Shown here: piece after piece, positions 28,023-37,529 of the stretch
Position numbering within the stretch: the first letter of the stretch is position 1
Layout of the letters: every line of letters starts with the position of its first letter
Assembly (NCBI GenBank): GCA_000746015.1
Contig: JQKK01000015.1
Coordinates: 46,703 to 110,702 of the forward strand
DNA from: Lachnospiraceae bacterium MA2020
Lineage (GTDB): Bacteria; Bacillota; Clostridia; Lachnospirales; Lachnospiraceae
Direction: 5' to 3'
Length of the DNA: 64,000 nucleotides
Notes under the pieces: model-generated
Told to the model about the DNA's origin: nothing
Seen by the model: the letters and a program-made list of their open reading frames with translations, nothing else
Database searches by the model: none
Translations under genes and position numbers: made by a program

Positions 28023-28982
28023 ATGAAGATCAAAGCAATCAAATTGTTTGCAAATGGATATATGACTCAGCCATTTGCATTTGGTGGTGAAGATGGACAA
28101 GATAAGTTTGATCCGTCTGTAAAATATCGTTCAAGCCTTCAAAATTTCCTTATTGATACCGGTGATGAAGTCATATTAGTAGATACAAGTGTTCCTTCCG
28201 AGACTCCTGAGCAGGTACCCGATGAGAAAACTCCTATTTATATGGGAACATGGATTGAGGATTATATTTCTGCACTCAAAACTGCCGGTTATAAGCCTGA
28301 GCAGGTTTCGAAAATACTGATTACTCATAAACATGCAGATCATACGGGTGAATTGCGTAAATTCCCTAATGCTAAAATATATGCTTCGGCAAAAGAGGCT
28401 GCAGCACAGGAATTATGTTCGTTAGGAAATGTTGTCCCTGTCAGCTTCAAGGATGGCGCATATCACAATTTCCCAGAATCAGAAAAAATTGCTGACGGTG
28501 TATACTTCATCAAAGCTGAAGGTCATACGACCGGCAATAGTATTGTCATTGTTGAAGATGAAGGGCTCTATTATATGATCCATGGAGATATAACCTATAC
28601 AGATGAGGCTCTCTATGAAAATAAGCTTTCAATCGTATTCGAAGACGTTGCTGCTGCCCGGACATCTCTTGACAATGTAAGAGAGTTCGTCAAAAATAAT
28701 CCTACTGTATACTTGTCTACTCACACTCCTTTGGGATATGAAAACCTCGAATCCAAAAAGGTCATTGACCTTGATAACCCACCGGAAACTATCCCTCCTA
28801 CGGATGTAGTGATAAAGACAGCAACCGGTAAATATATCTGCTCAGTATGTGGTTACGTTTATGATCCTGCTGTGGGCGACCCGGAAAATGGAATCCCGGC
28901 AGGCACAAAGTTCGAAGATCTGCCGGACGACTGGCGCTGCCCTAGATGTAAACAGGGAAAAGAGAAGTTTAATAAAGCATAA
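28023..28982 (+). CDS. Metallo-beta-lactamase-fold hydrolase fused to rubredoxin
   Basis: This 319-aa protein has an MBL-fold domain with the metal-binding motif H102-x-H104-x-D106-H107 ([10 protein letters not shown]), and a later GHTTGNS and STHTPLG. Residues 270-319 are a complete rubredoxin with CSVC and CPRC iron ligands. The fusion suggests an electron-transfer-linked enzyme, perhaps in oxygen or nitric oxide defence like flavodiiron proteins; but it lacks a flavodoxin domain and the MBL part looks closer to lactonase-type hydrolases. It has an AAGGAG ribosome site and no operon partner. Confidence 0.85.
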   Translation: MKIKAIKLFANGYMTQPFAFGGEDGQDKFDPSVKYRSSLQNFLIDTGDEVILVDTSVPSETPEQVPDEKTPIYMGTWIEDYISALKTAGYKPEQVSKILITHKHADHTGELRKFPNAKIYASAKEAAAQELCSLGNVVPVSFKDGAYHNFPESEKIADGVYFIKAEGHTTGNSIVIVEDEGLYYMIHGDITYTDEALYENKLSIVFEDVAAARTSLDNVREFVKNNPTVYLSTHTPLGYENLESKKVIDLDNPPETIPPTDVVIKTATGKYICSVCGYVYDPAVGDPENGIPAGTKFEDLPDDWRCPRCKQGKEKFNKA

Positions 28983-28994
28983 TGGCACTAAAAT

Positions 28995-29045
28995 AGCCGT
29001 ACGACGAAATATAGATTTTGAGAGTCTATATTCAGCCGTACGGCT
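28995..29045. terminator. Bidirectional terminator between convergent genes
   Basis: The outer arms AGCCGTACG/CGTACGGCT enclose an inner TATAGA/TCTATA stem. It sits between the MBL-rubredoxin gene (+) and the AAA-ATPase gene (-). Confidence 0.8.
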
Positions 29046-29048
29046 TGT

Positions 29049-30716
29049 TTATGCTTTCCTGACTTTTGCTCCCTTTTGATAAAAAGCGATACCATAGCAA
29101 AGTATCTGTTCATATCCATATAGTCCTTCAGCATATTTTTCTCTAACAATCTGTTCTATTGCCTCAGTACAGCATTTATCCATATCAGATTCTTTGTTGG
29201 ACTTTTTGGTTTCTATTATTATAGCTCTTCTATTATCTTCATCTTTTAATAAAATGTCAGGTCTGCCAAGTCCTTTTTCCTTGTTTGAATCTATTTCATA
29301 ACCCATTCCTACAAAAGCTCCGGCAAGAAAAGCATGATAATAGTCCTCATGATAATCATTGTAACTAATAGTTCTCCATAAAAGCTCTGATATTATCTGA
29401 CTGGCCTTTTCCGAATTACCGGACCACAATGCCTCCATCATATCTTTTTGCATATTAGTGTCTAAAGTTTCCTTAAACAGCCTTACAACTGTATCTTCAA
29501 AAATAGATGCTATTTCCCGATTTGGAATTTTAAGATTTACAGTTTCACCCTCTTCACCAATATCAGCTTTTGAGATATATCCGGTCATCAGCAATACGCT
29601 CCACAAGTTATCCTCAGACGAATGTAACGTATCATAAGTGAGCTCATCCGTAATTGTCTGCCTGATGGTTCCACCATTCATCAATACTTCAAATTTACCC
29701 TTAACCTTAAAATCCGTTCTTTTAACAAATGTCAGCAAAATGCCATTATGACTTGTATTCTTCCAATAATTCTTTGGTAATGCATCCTTTCTTTTCTTAA
29801 GAGCAGAAAGATAATTGATCACATCCCAAGGGCAATATAAGTAGCTGTTTCCAAAAATATATCCATCATACCACTTTTTAATTACATCAGCCTTTTCTAC
29901 CCTGTCCGCTGCTCTTAGCATTTCATCTACTTCACAGTCTGAAAAACCAAAATAAGCCGAAAAATCTTCATCAAGAACGGAATATGAGGCAAAATTATTG
30001 CATCCTGTAAAAATACTCTCTTTGGCAATTCTAAGGCATCCTGTTACAATAGCGAATTTCAAAAAAGCATTATCCTTAAGTGCTGTGCTCATTATCCCCT
30101 TGATGACATCAAGCATTTTGGAATAATAACAGTTATCTTCAGTATTTTTTTCACTTGCGCTGGCAAGCGGTACATCGTATTCATCTATAAGAAGAATAAC
30201 CGGTTTATTATAAATCGTATACAGCATACGCATTATAGTTTTTAAGGAACTTTTTATATCATCTTCTTCAGCTTTTTTTGCCTTTAGATCCAGGAAAATC
30301 TTTTTATCATCCTTGTCTACCGAAGCTTCTTCTATAACCGGAGCAAATTCCTTGCATAAATCCGCTAGTTTTGTTGCAAGCATTTTATATGCTCCCTCAA
30401 AAGTCTCGGCTTCAACATCTTTGAAAGAAACAAATAATACGGGATATTTATTCATCCAGTCCCGGCAAAACTCTCCATGCTTCGAAATATTAAGATCAGA
30501 AAACAATTCCTCGCTTTCCTTTCTAATATCAAAAAAGTTCTCTATCATGCTCATCATAAGCGTCTTACCAAAGCGCCTCGGTCTGGTAAAAAGAGTCACT
30601 TTATTATTAGTATCATGAACAAGTTCATATAATATTTCCGTCTTATCCACATAATATGCTTTTTCCCTGCGAAGCGCAGCAAAATCTGCTTCTCCAACAC
30701 TTACTATAAAAGACAT
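29049..30716 (-). CDS. AAA-ATPase_like protein with C-terminal PD-(D/E)XK nuclease domain
   Basis: This 555-aa protein has the AAA-ATPase_like (PF09820-type) N-terminal ATPase with P-loop RPRRFGKTLMMSM and Walker B VILLIDEYDVPLA. Its C-terminus is of the PDDEXK_9 type, with RPDILLKDEDNRRAIIIETKKS (D...ExK). Such genes are common and often multicopy in Lachnospiraceae and Bacteroides, and some behave like mobile or defence genes. No partner is adjacent; it stands alone between a terminator and a hairpin. Function is not established. Confidence 0.88.
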   Translation of the reverse strand: MSFIVSVGEADFAALRREKAYYVDKTEILYELVHDTNNKVTLFTRPRRFGKTLMMSMIENFFDIRKESEELFSDLNISKHGEFCRDWMNKYPVLFVSFKDVEAETFEGAYKMLATKLADLCKEFAPVIEEASVDKDDKKIFLDLKAKKAEEDDIKSSLKTIMRMLYTIYNKPVILLIDEYDVPLASASEKNTEDNCYYSKMLDVIKGIMSTALKDNAFLKFAIVTGCLRIAKESIFTGCNNFASYSVLDEDFSAYFGFSDCEVDEMLRAADRVEKADVIKKWYDGYIFGNSYLYCPWDVINYLSALKKRKDALPKNYWKNTSHNGILLTFVKRTDFKVKGKFEVLMNGGTIRQTITDELTYDTLHSSEDNLWSVLLMTGYISKADIGEEGETVNLKIPNREIASIFEDTVVRLFKETLDTNMQKDMMEALWSGNSEKASQIISELLWRTISYNDYHEDYYHAFLAGAFVGMGYEIDSNKEKGLGRPDILLKDEDNRRAIIIETKKSNKESDMDKCCTEAIEQIVREKYAEGLYGYEQILCYGIAFYQKGAKVRKA

Positions 30717-30783
30717 GCTTTGACCATCCCTTCAGAGTTACTCATTTTAGATATAATTATATCTCAATGTTCATAATAAAAAC

Positions 30784-30838
30784 ATAGCTGTAAAGCTATT
30801 TTATACATTAATTAGTATAAAAACAGCTGTACAGCTAT
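30784..30838. terminator. Hairpin downstream of the pseudokinase gene
   Basis: An imperfect 23-bp inverted repeat (ATAGCTGTAAAGCTATTTTA against TAAAAACAGCTGTACAGCTAT) has an AT loop. It lies between the pseudokinase stop and the upstream region of the AAA-ATPase gene, and probably terminates the operon to its right. Confidence 0.65.
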
Positions 30839-30862
30839 ATAAAAAGAAATACTTCTGATATC

Positions 30863-32716
30863 TCAAGCCCACTCGTACCTCAGTACTCCTTCCAGACTCT
30901 TTTTTTCTTCAAGTATATCATAAAGTTCTTGCCAACCATCAGATTTACATGATTCTTTGAGCCGTTCAATAATTTCAATATTATCCGACTCACGATTTCG
31001 AATCTTATTATACTGGTATAAAACATTATACCAAATCGCAGTTAAGAGGTTAGTTTCACCTGAAAAAACATTTGCAGTACAGCTCAATGCGTTATCAAAA
31101 AAGATTTCAACATTTTCATTGATTCCACCATTAACTTCATATTCTATCAATGCAAGATAGTACTCTATAAGTATTAGCGGATATCCCAATCTGTTTTTAC
31201 CAATATTCTCAGGTATCAATATATTTTCTGTCAAATCTGATATCAATTCATAAATCTCATCAAATGAAGGCTCCGAAATATAGAATAAATAAATTCCCTT
31301 TATAATGGCAAATAATCCATATAATTGATATACTTCAGAGTATTTTTTCCATTCTAAAACATAACCCCTTAATGCACTGATACAATCTTCCCCTCTAAAA
31401 TATAATTCTGCATACTTTTCATACAATTCTTTATCTCTAATTTCACAGGCATACAGCAAAGCCCGACAATATGTCATTGTAATTTCTTGATTTCTTTTCT
31501 CTTCCTCACTTATTTTTCCAAATGATACTACTGCCAAGTCAAAATAGTGCATAATATCTTCTTGATTTCTATCAAGCAGAACCATTGTAGTTGCCTTTGA
31601 ACTATATAATCTGCCATACTTTTGATGTATTTCATCTTCACTTAAATCTGAATAATCATTTTTACTATTAAACTCATTAATTGCATCTTCCAATAGTTTC
31701 ATTGACTCATCAAACCGCAACATGTTACAGTATGTTGTTGCAATTGGTGCATAAGCCTCTAGTATATCCTTTGGTTTTAACGATAATTTTTGGAGCTTAT
31801 CATATAACTTAAGAGCCTTTTTGGGACTTGCAATATTGTTATTTGCTCTTATCCCGGAAATGTACAATTGTATAAAGTATATGTCTGGAATCTGAGTTTT
31901 ATATCTTTCTGCTAAGTTTTCAAACAATCTATATACATATGCTGCTCTAGGAATATCTTTATCTTTTGTAAGTATACGATGCAATTCGTTTAAGCCATTA
32001 CTTAGCTGTTCTTCGTTAATACTCATAAAATTAAGCTCACATTGCTTACTTCTTAGTTCATTCTCATATGCAATATTAAACAAGAACCAATAATTATCAT
32101 TAAGAAAAGAACTGTTGACTTCCTCAAGAATTTTCAGTTTGCTAAGCATTTCAGCTAAACTGGAAAATCTATAATCTGGTTTTGTATTTTCTCCGATATG
32201 TAAAAAAGTATCTGTCAAAACATTAAGTATCTCATTATCATTACATATCATTTCTTGACGGTTATTCTCATAAAAAATAAACCTACAAATTCTTGTAAGT
32301 GAATAAATATCAGCCAACTCTCCTATCTTCACAGATTTATCATACTTACTATGAATTCGTAATTCTTCTGAAGAATAACCATCAATTAAAGTATAATCGC
32401 GTCTTTCATTAGCCGAATCAGTTTTCTCAAGATTTGAAAGATCAGTAAGAATAATCTCATCCACTTTTCTGTTTAAATTAGAAAAAACTTTAACAAAAAT
32501 CGTGTCCGGATGCAAAGCAAGATACAAAATACCATTATCATGCAATTCTCTAACTGCATCTAAAAGCTTTTTTGAAAGTTCAAACTTCATTCCTACAGTC
32601 AGACTCTCATTCTCTCTCTCAATAATATCCGAAAGCATCATTCCACTAGATTTCCCTAAGCTTATACTTTCTATCTTTTTATTCATCATTATGAATATAT
32701 CATTCTTCTTATTCAT
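30863..32716 (-). CDS. Pseudokinase C-lobe fused to TPR-like helical repeats
   Basis: This 617-aa protein begins with a truncated protein-kinase fold. The catalytic loop aligns as YLALHPDTIFV with HRDLKPENILV, so the catalytic Asp is Ala67 and the metal Asn is Thr72. DFG appears as DLS (residue 92 on) and the APE region as GYSSEELR. Most of the N-lobe, including the ATP-binding lysine, is absent. From about residue 190 onward it is helical with TPR-like repeats (AAYVYRLFENLAERYK, EAYAPIATTYCNMLRFDESM). It is probably a scaffold rather than an enzyme. It is 13 bp downstream of the 591-aa gene and probably co-expressed with it. Confidence 0.7.
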   Translation of the reverse strand: MNKKNDIFIMMNKKIESISLGKSSGMMLSDIIERENESLTVGMKFELSKKLLDAVRELHDNGILYLALHPDTIFVKVFSNLNRKVDEIILTDLSNLEKTDSANERRDYTLIDGYSSEELRIHSKYDKSVKIGELADIYSLTRICRFIFYENNRQEMICNDNEILNVLTDTFLHIGENTKPDYRFSSLAEMLSKLKILEEVNSSFLNDNYWFLFNIAYENELRSKQCELNFMSINEEQLSNGLNELHRILTKDKDIPRAAYVYRLFENLAERYKTQIPDIYFIQLYISGIRANNNIASPKKALKLYDKLQKLSLKPKDILEAYAPIATTYCNMLRFDESMKLLEDAINEFNSKNDYSDLSEDEIHQKYGRLYSSKATTMVLLDRNQEDIMHYFDLAVVSFGKISEEEKRNQEITMTYCRALLYACEIRDKELYEKYAELYFRGEDCISALRGYVLEWKKYSEVYQLYGLFAIIKGIYLFYISEPSFDEIYELISDLTENILIPENIGKNRLGYPLILIEYYLALIEYEVNGGINENVEIFFDNALSCTANVFSGETNLLTAIWYNVLYQYNKIRNRESDNIEIIERLKESCKSDGWQELYDILEEKKSLEGVLRYEWA

Positions 32717-32729
32717 TTGCTCTCCCCAA

Positions 32730-34505
32730 CTAATCTTTGTCTCTCAAATATTTTGACGGATTCTTATAATACTTGCTTAATTCAGTTTCAAAAATCCCAA
32801 GCCATGGACAGCACTCATAATCACAATCCAAAGCTCTTTTTTCTTTTTTTACTTCTTTATTATCTTTCTCCTTAGAAGAGCGTAGCTTTCTAGGAAGATT
32901 TATAGAATAAGGAGAAAATTCTGCAACAATCGCTAACATCTCTTTTGCTTTTTTCCTAATACTTGAATCATTGCTTTTTATATCAACAGCAATTCTCATT
33001 TGAAAATCTCTTATTATTGTCATCAGGATTTTTATGAACGAGATACCTGATATATCTATAATTCCAGACTTTTCCTTAAATTTTCTATCAGCAAAAAGCA
33101 TTTCTCTATACTTACTAGCATACACTAATAGATAATCTGTAAAGTCCATTTCATCCTGATCTAATTCATCCGTATTATCTATATAGTTTTCCTTCCAAAA
33201 AGAAGAATAATAATGCAAATATTCACCTATTTCAGTATCTTTCTTACATGCTATAACATATTTGATATATTCTAATTTTGATATACTTCTATAGCCTTCG
33301 GAACGCTGTCTTCTTCGCTTTCTTCTTGTTCCACTTATAATTTCTGCCAAAGAACGAGCCATACCACGAAAAGGCCTGTTTATTTCTTCATTTTTTAAAT
33401 CATCTTCATCACCTATTATATATGCCTCACTATTAGATATTACAGTATTAACTGTCATAATAGTATTTATCTGCCTATAATTGCTGTTCTTTCCTTCCTT
33501 CAAAATTTCTTCTCGATAAAGGCAATTTAATTCTTTATTATCTAAAACACAGTTGCAAAATGGTTCCTTATAAACATAATGATCTGGATACCTTAGATTT
33601 TCTTTGTACTCATCTCCGTTTTCTAAATACTCCTTGTTTTTCTTATTAAGAATATCTTCATATCTAAAACACATATCATCTTTACATTTCGATATCATTC
33701 TATTAATTACACAATCTAAGCCAAAACTAGGATATTTCTCTATTATTTCCCAAACATCACCTTTATCTTCATCTATAATTCCTGTTGATTCTATACTATC
33801 GTCCAAACAGCTTTTATATTTAATTATTCCATCCTTTATTAATCTGTACACTTCTAAATAATCATCATACATCCGAATTTGACTTAGATAATAAATCCAT
33901 ACTATATCCACAATCACTAATGGATTTAATGCTTGAAATCCACATGCACGAAGCAGTTTATTAACTTCCTTATAACCCAGCTTCCATATTATGCCCATCT
34001 GCAAAATGTAAATACGTTTATTAGGAGCAGTTTTCTCCCATTTTTTTATCGCAGACTTCGAAATAGGCTGCATTTCATCATTTTCAAAATCATACCACCA
34101 AGTATCATTTGGCATATTGTATTTACAAAGATCATGTATATCTTCGTCGATTCTTCCCTCTTTCTTAAATTTTTCGACAAGCTTACAAAACTGTTCCGCC
34201 TGTGGTGTTTTGTATTGAAAACTCATATGCTTATAGTGAGAACTCATATACTCAATAAATGCCAGGTGGTTCTGATCCTCATATGCACTCTCAACACATT
34301 CATTTATACTATTGCATTTTTTCCTGATTATTACCTTTGATGCAGGTATAACATACATTTTATTAAATTCACTATCAAACTCACCCATATCTCTAACCGG
34401 CTTTCCTTCTTTGGGTGAGAAAAGTAATGACTGTTCTAATTCCTCTCGGCTGTGTTTATATAAATTATTCCATGGTAGATCGTCTCTAAATCTAAATGGT
34501 GCCAT
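32730..34505 (-). CDS. Uncharacterised 591-aa protein, partner of the pseudokinase
   Basis: I do not recognise this family. Around residues 150-215 there is a helix-rich block (KKWEKTAPNKRIYILQMG...GYKEVNKLLRACGFQALN) that resembles the LTLEETNELL-type helical element of some XRE-like and kinase-linked regulators. A basic patch (SGTRRKRRRQR) near residue 400 could bind nucleic acid. The C-terminus has several Cys (CDYECCPW). There is no signal peptide or membrane segment. It is 71 bp downstream of nrdD and 13 bp upstream of the pseudokinase gene. Confidence 0.7.
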   Translation of the reverse strand: MAPFRFRDDLPWNNLYKHSREELEQSLLFSPKEGKPVRDMGEFDSEFNKMYVIPASKVIIRKKCNSINECVESAYEDQNHLAFIEYMSSHYKHMSFQYKTPQAEQFCKLVEKFKKEGRIDEDIHDLCKYNMPNDTWWYDFENDEMQPISKSAIKKWEKTAPNKRIYILQMGIIWKLGYKEVNKLLRACGFQALNPLVIVDIVWIYYLSQIRMYDDYLEVYRLIKDGIIKYKSCLDDSIESTGIIDEDKGDVWEIIEKYPSFGLDCVINRMISKCKDDMCFRYEDILNKKNKEYLENGDEYKENLRYPDHYVYKEPFCNCVLDNKELNCLYREEILKEGKNSNYRQINTIMTVNTVISNSEAYIIGDEDDLKNEEINRPFRGMARSLAEIISGTRRKRRRQRSEGYRSISKLEYIKYVIACKKDTEIGEYLHYYSSFWKENYIDNTDELDQDEMDFTDYLLVYASKYREMLFADRKFKEKSGIIDISGISFIKILMTIIRDFQMRIAVDIKSNDSSIRKKAKEMLAIVAEFSPYSINLPRKLRSSKEKDNKEVKKEKRALDCDYECCPWLGIFETELSKYYKNPSKYLRDKD

Positions 34506-34575
34506 CTATAACTCCTTTATATAACATGAATCCTACATTCCTCAAACGATATATCGACGATTATAGCTAAAATCT

Positions 34576-36240
34576 TTAGTCAGCCATACCATTTATATAA
34601 TGCACCTTTCTTTCCATTAGTTCTTTTCTTTTACCCTTCGTAAAACAGTTTTCTTCTGCCAAATACCCTGAAACTCTTCTTAATCTTCTTATATTTTCAG
34701 AATTACATTTAGGACATCTGCCTGCAACTCTTCCAACGTATCCACAATCCAGACAATTATCCATAGGAAAATTGATTCCTATATAATTACAATCATGGCT
34801 ATAAGCGTATTCTACTATTTCCTGTACAGCTTCAATATTGCCACATGGCATCTCCTTCATCTCCACATATGTAATCGATCCGCCATTGCATAATTTATGA
34901 AAATTGCTTTCTATATCTATTTTCTTTCTGTAATTAACTTCTAGACCAACCGGCACATGGAAAGAATTAGTATAGAATCCCTTTTTGCATGCTGTAAATT
35001 CTCTACCCAAGTGCTCTTCATCATACTTTGCAAAACTCCCTGTCACACCTTCCGCTGCAGATGCCAGCAATGAAAAATTCAATCCTTCCTCATCTGTACA
35101 TTTATCTATAAATGTTCTCATATGCTCAATAATTCCATATGCTTCTTCATAGTACTTATTAATGTCTTCAATCGAAAGTGAATCAATGCCACACATGACT
35201 GCGACCGCATCCCAAAGACCTATGAATCCTATAGATAACGTTCCATTTTTAAGCATTTTGCGTGCATCATGTACATCAGCATCCAAATAGTAACCTCTGT
35301 CATAATAGTCAGCAAACAAGCCATTACTAATAAGTGTCTCAAACCTATGAAGCAATAGTTCTTTAGCGGCTTTCATGTTTGCATCCAGAATGCTATAGAA
35401 TAGAGTAAAATTTCCAACCGCCTGATATGCCATCTGTACAAGGTTCAATGTAACACTCGCTACATTGCCTCGGTTTAGTGAACCTTCACGACCATTAATA
35501 TTTGAAACCACTCTTGATCTGCATCCCATAATCCCTATCCTTGAAGAAGCGTAATCACGATTGATTTTACTATCACAGTTGAAGTATGTAGGAACCATTC
35601 TTTTTGCAGTAACACTGAGTGACTTCATGTAAAGAGCATAATTTGGAGTATCCGGCTCAATATTGACTCCTGATTTTAGCTTAAATACAAGGTTAGGAAA
35701 GATAAACGGATTACCATCCTCATCTCCTGTTAAATAAGCATCAAGCATAAGAGTTGATACTCTTTGCCCTTTCATCGAAGTATCTAAGCCAAAGTTGAAA
35801 GTAACATAGGGCTTTTCACACCCTTTCCTTGTGCAAATATTTAAATTAATAAAGAAGTCTTTGAAAGATTTAATTATTTCAGAATCATCTTCGTCTTTAA
35901 GATACATAGCTATATCCGAATCAAAATTGATAATTCCTATGCCACCGGATTGAAGATTTGTTAACTCAACTATTGCTCGATGCAAAGCCGACAACATACT
36001 CCTAAATGATCTGGTCTTATTTCCGATTAGATTTTCTACAGAAATTCCTATACAGTTATAAGTCACATCATAGTACTCCAGATCATGGATATGACATGTC
36101 CTCTTGATATGATTTTCAGCATATTGTGGTGGAATTATATTCTCCAGTAATTCCTTTTTCCTTTGTTCCTGTCCAAATGCCACTATTTCACCTGAAGCAT
36201 TATTTTTCCTATTTGCAAGATTAATTAATGAAGCTTTCAT
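34576..36240 (-). CDS. nrdD: Anaerobic ribonucleoside-triphosphate reductase, short form
   Basis: This class III ribonucleotide reductase makes dNTPs without oxygen, using a glycyl radical. The start is set at the ATG at 36240 behind AAGGGG (a GTG three codons earlier is less likely), giving 554 aa. It shows the active-site cysteine region GIMGCRSRV, RGNVASVTLNL, a zinc-binding CLDCGYVGRVAGRCPKC and the glycyl radical loop RRVSGYLA (Gly525). The usual N-terminal ATP-cone is absent, so it is shorter than the common ~700-aa enzymes and closer in size to phage forms. The activase gene nrdG ends 12 bp upstream. Confidence 0.93.
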   Translation of the reverse strand: MKASLINLANRKNNASGEIVAFGQEQRKKELLENIIPPQYAENHIKRTCHIHDLEYYDVTYNCIGISVENLIGNKTRSFRSMLSALHRAIVELTNLQSGGIGIINFDSDIAMYLKDEDDSEIIKSFKDFFINLNICTRKGCEKPYVTFNFGLDTSMKGQRVSTLMLDAYLTGDEDGNPFIFPNLVFKLKSGVNIEPDTPNYALYMKSLSVTAKRMVPTYFNCDSKINRDYASSRIGIMGCRSRVVSNINGREGSLNRGNVASVTLNLVQMAYQAVGNFTLFYSILDANMKAAKELLLHRFETLISNGLFADYYDRGYYLDADVHDARKMLKNGTLSIGFIGLWDAVAVMCGIDSLSIEDINKYYEEAYGIIEHMRTFIDKCTDEEGLNFSLLASAAEGVTGSFAKYDEEHLGREFTACKKGFYTNSFHVPVGLEVNYRKKIDIESNFHKLCNGGSITYVEMKEMPCGNIEAVQEIVEYAYSHDCNYIGINFPMDNCLDCGYVGRVAGRCPKCNSENIRRLRRVSGYLAEENCFTKGKRKELMERKVHYINGMAD

Positions 36241-36252
36241 GATTAACACCCC

Positions 36253-36735
36253 TTATTCTATTGTCAAATCAAGTTCCTCGATTCTTCCATTTACATATTT
36301 ATACATGTGCTGATTTGATGAGCCAACATACTGAATGTTTTCATCATGAAGACTGCTTACAAACCCTCCGGTTTTAACATAATCGACGTACTTCCATATT
36401 TCTTTCGGAACATTTTCATAATCCCATCCGGTATATATGCATATATTGTAGTCCATGCCTTTCAGCATCCTTACAAGTGCCAGCAAGCTTTCCTTCTGTT
36501 CAAACGGTTCTCCGCCAGAAATAGTTATCTTTTTGTTACCACAATTCCTATCAATGTAATCAATCAAAGTCCCCAATTCCACAACTGTGCCTTCGCCATG
36601 ATTCTTAATTGCTGAATTGTGACAATCCTTGCAGTTCTTACTGCACCCTTGCAAAAATAAAACGCTCCTGAAGCCTGGACCATCATCGCAGCTTTCCTCA
36701 ATAAATCCTGCACACTCTATTTCATTCATCTGCAT
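36253..36735 (-). CDS. nrdG: Anaerobic ribonucleotide reductase activating protein
   Basis: This radical SAM activase installs the glycyl radical on NrdD. The start is placed at the ATG at 36735, 6-7 nt after GGAGGAG; a longer frame to 36780 would run into a promoter repeat. The 160-aa protein has the cluster motif C31-x3-C35-x2-C38 (GCSKNCKDC), GGEPF and YTGWDYE. It precedes nrdD by 12 bp. Its promoter region is nearly identical to that of the 59-aa gene at 39827. Confidence 0.93.
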   Translation of the reverse strand: MQMNEIECAGFIEESCDDGPGFRSVLFLQGCSKNCKDCHNSAIKNHGEGTVVELGTLIDYIDRNCGNKKITISGGEPFEQKESLLALVRMLKGMDYNICIYTGWDYENVPKEIWKYVDYVKTGGFVSSLHDENIQYVGSSNQHMYKYVNGRIEELDLTIE

Positions 36736-36744
36736 ATGTGACTC

Positions 36745-36825
36745 CTCCTCATCTCTTGATGAGTTCATTATATCCAACACAAGATAAATGGAATATCTCC
36801 AAATGGTGACAAAAAATATTTAATA
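36745..36825 (-). promoter_or_regulatory. Promoter of nrdG, duplicated upstream of the 59-aa gene
   Basis: In the minus sense it reads AAATATTTTTTGTCACC, then a GATATTC block, then TTGGATATAATGAACTCATC with a TATAAT -10. Almost the same ~75 bases occur at about 39869-39945, and the AAATATTTTTTGTCACC part again at about 49432-49449. Confidence 0.7.
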
Positions 36826-36828
36826 ATG

Positions 36829-36858
36829 AAAAAAGCACAAACACCGAAGTGTTCATGC
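36829..36858 (-). terminator. Terminator at the distal end of CRISPR array 1
   Basis: In the minus sense GCATGAACAC-TTCG-GTGTTTGTGC is followed by TTTTTTC. This UUCG-loop hairpin abuts the last degenerate repeat, showing that the array is read right to left. The same element sits at arrays 2 and 4. Confidence 0.92.
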
Positions 36859-37383
36859 TTTATCTGGCTTTTCTCAATACATATTCTACGACTTCTCAGG
36901 AATGCACAAAGAACTGTCTATTGCCAACTATATCTGGCTTTTCTCAATACTTGAAAGGCCACGAAGCTCTGCAGGATAAGATAGTATCATGTCTATTGCC
37001 AACTATATCTGGCTTTTCTCAATACTAGAATCTAACAGCCTCATGATAAGATAGTATCATGTCTATTGCCAACTATATCTGGCTTTTCTCAATACTAGAA
37101 TCTAAAGAAGCACCTAAGAAAATATCTAAAGCACCGTCTATTGCCAACTATATCTGGCTTTTCTCAATACAGATATAGGCAAGAAATTTGGAGTATCAGG
37201 TACAGTCTATTGCCAACTATATCTGGCTTTTCTCAATACCAGTTCTTAACGATGAGGAAATGCAGTATGTAAAGGATAAGTCTATTGCCAACTATATCTG
37301 GCTTTTCTCAATACGATGGAAAGCAACACTAAGTACTTTGCAGCAGTTGTCTATTGCCAACTATATCTGGCTTTTCTCAATAC
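36859..37383 (-). CRISPR. CRISPR array 1, type VI-A (8 repeats, 7 spacers)
   Basis: The 35-bp repeat in crRNA sense begins GTATTGAGAAAAGCCAG and ends TTGGCAATAGAC. GCCA/TGGC forms a 4-bp stem with an 8-nt loop, the geometry of Cas13a repeats from Lachnospiraceae. Plus-strand repeat starts are at 36916, 36991, 37061, 37136, 37205, 37280 and 37349. A degenerate terminal repeat ends at 36880. Spacers are 34-40 nt. The leader is on the right. Confidence 0.97.
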
Positions 37384-37515
37384 CCTACCTTCTGTAGAGC
37401 TTTATTTACATGGTCTATTTTACCATTTTGCGGAGCAGAAATAAACTTTCTGGATTATGAAAGTTTTATAAATAGTTTTTAGAGGAAACACCTCATAAAT
37501 CCAGTATTTATGCCA
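37384..37515 (-). promoter_or_regulatory. Leader of CRISPR array 1
   Basis: The first ~60 bases next to the newest repeat (CCTACCTTCTGTAGAGC, then TTTACCATTTTGCGGAGCA on the plus strand) are almost identical beside all four arrays. A second TGCGGAGCAAAA element lies near 37515. The crRNA promoter is expected here. Confidence 0.85.
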
Positions 37516-37529
37516 TGCGGAGCAAAATA

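Noticed and set aside
29049..36780. The possibility that the whole 29-55 kb block is a prophage
   Set aside because: No capsid, terminase, portal, integrase or lysis gene and no att-like repeat was seen; only nrdD/nrdG and the dTMP kinase are phage-like.
37188..37397. Open frame with repeated SIANYIWLFSI segments, taken as a repeat protein
   Set aside because: It is translation through CRISPR array 1; the peptide repeats are the CRISPR repeats and there is no ribosome site.
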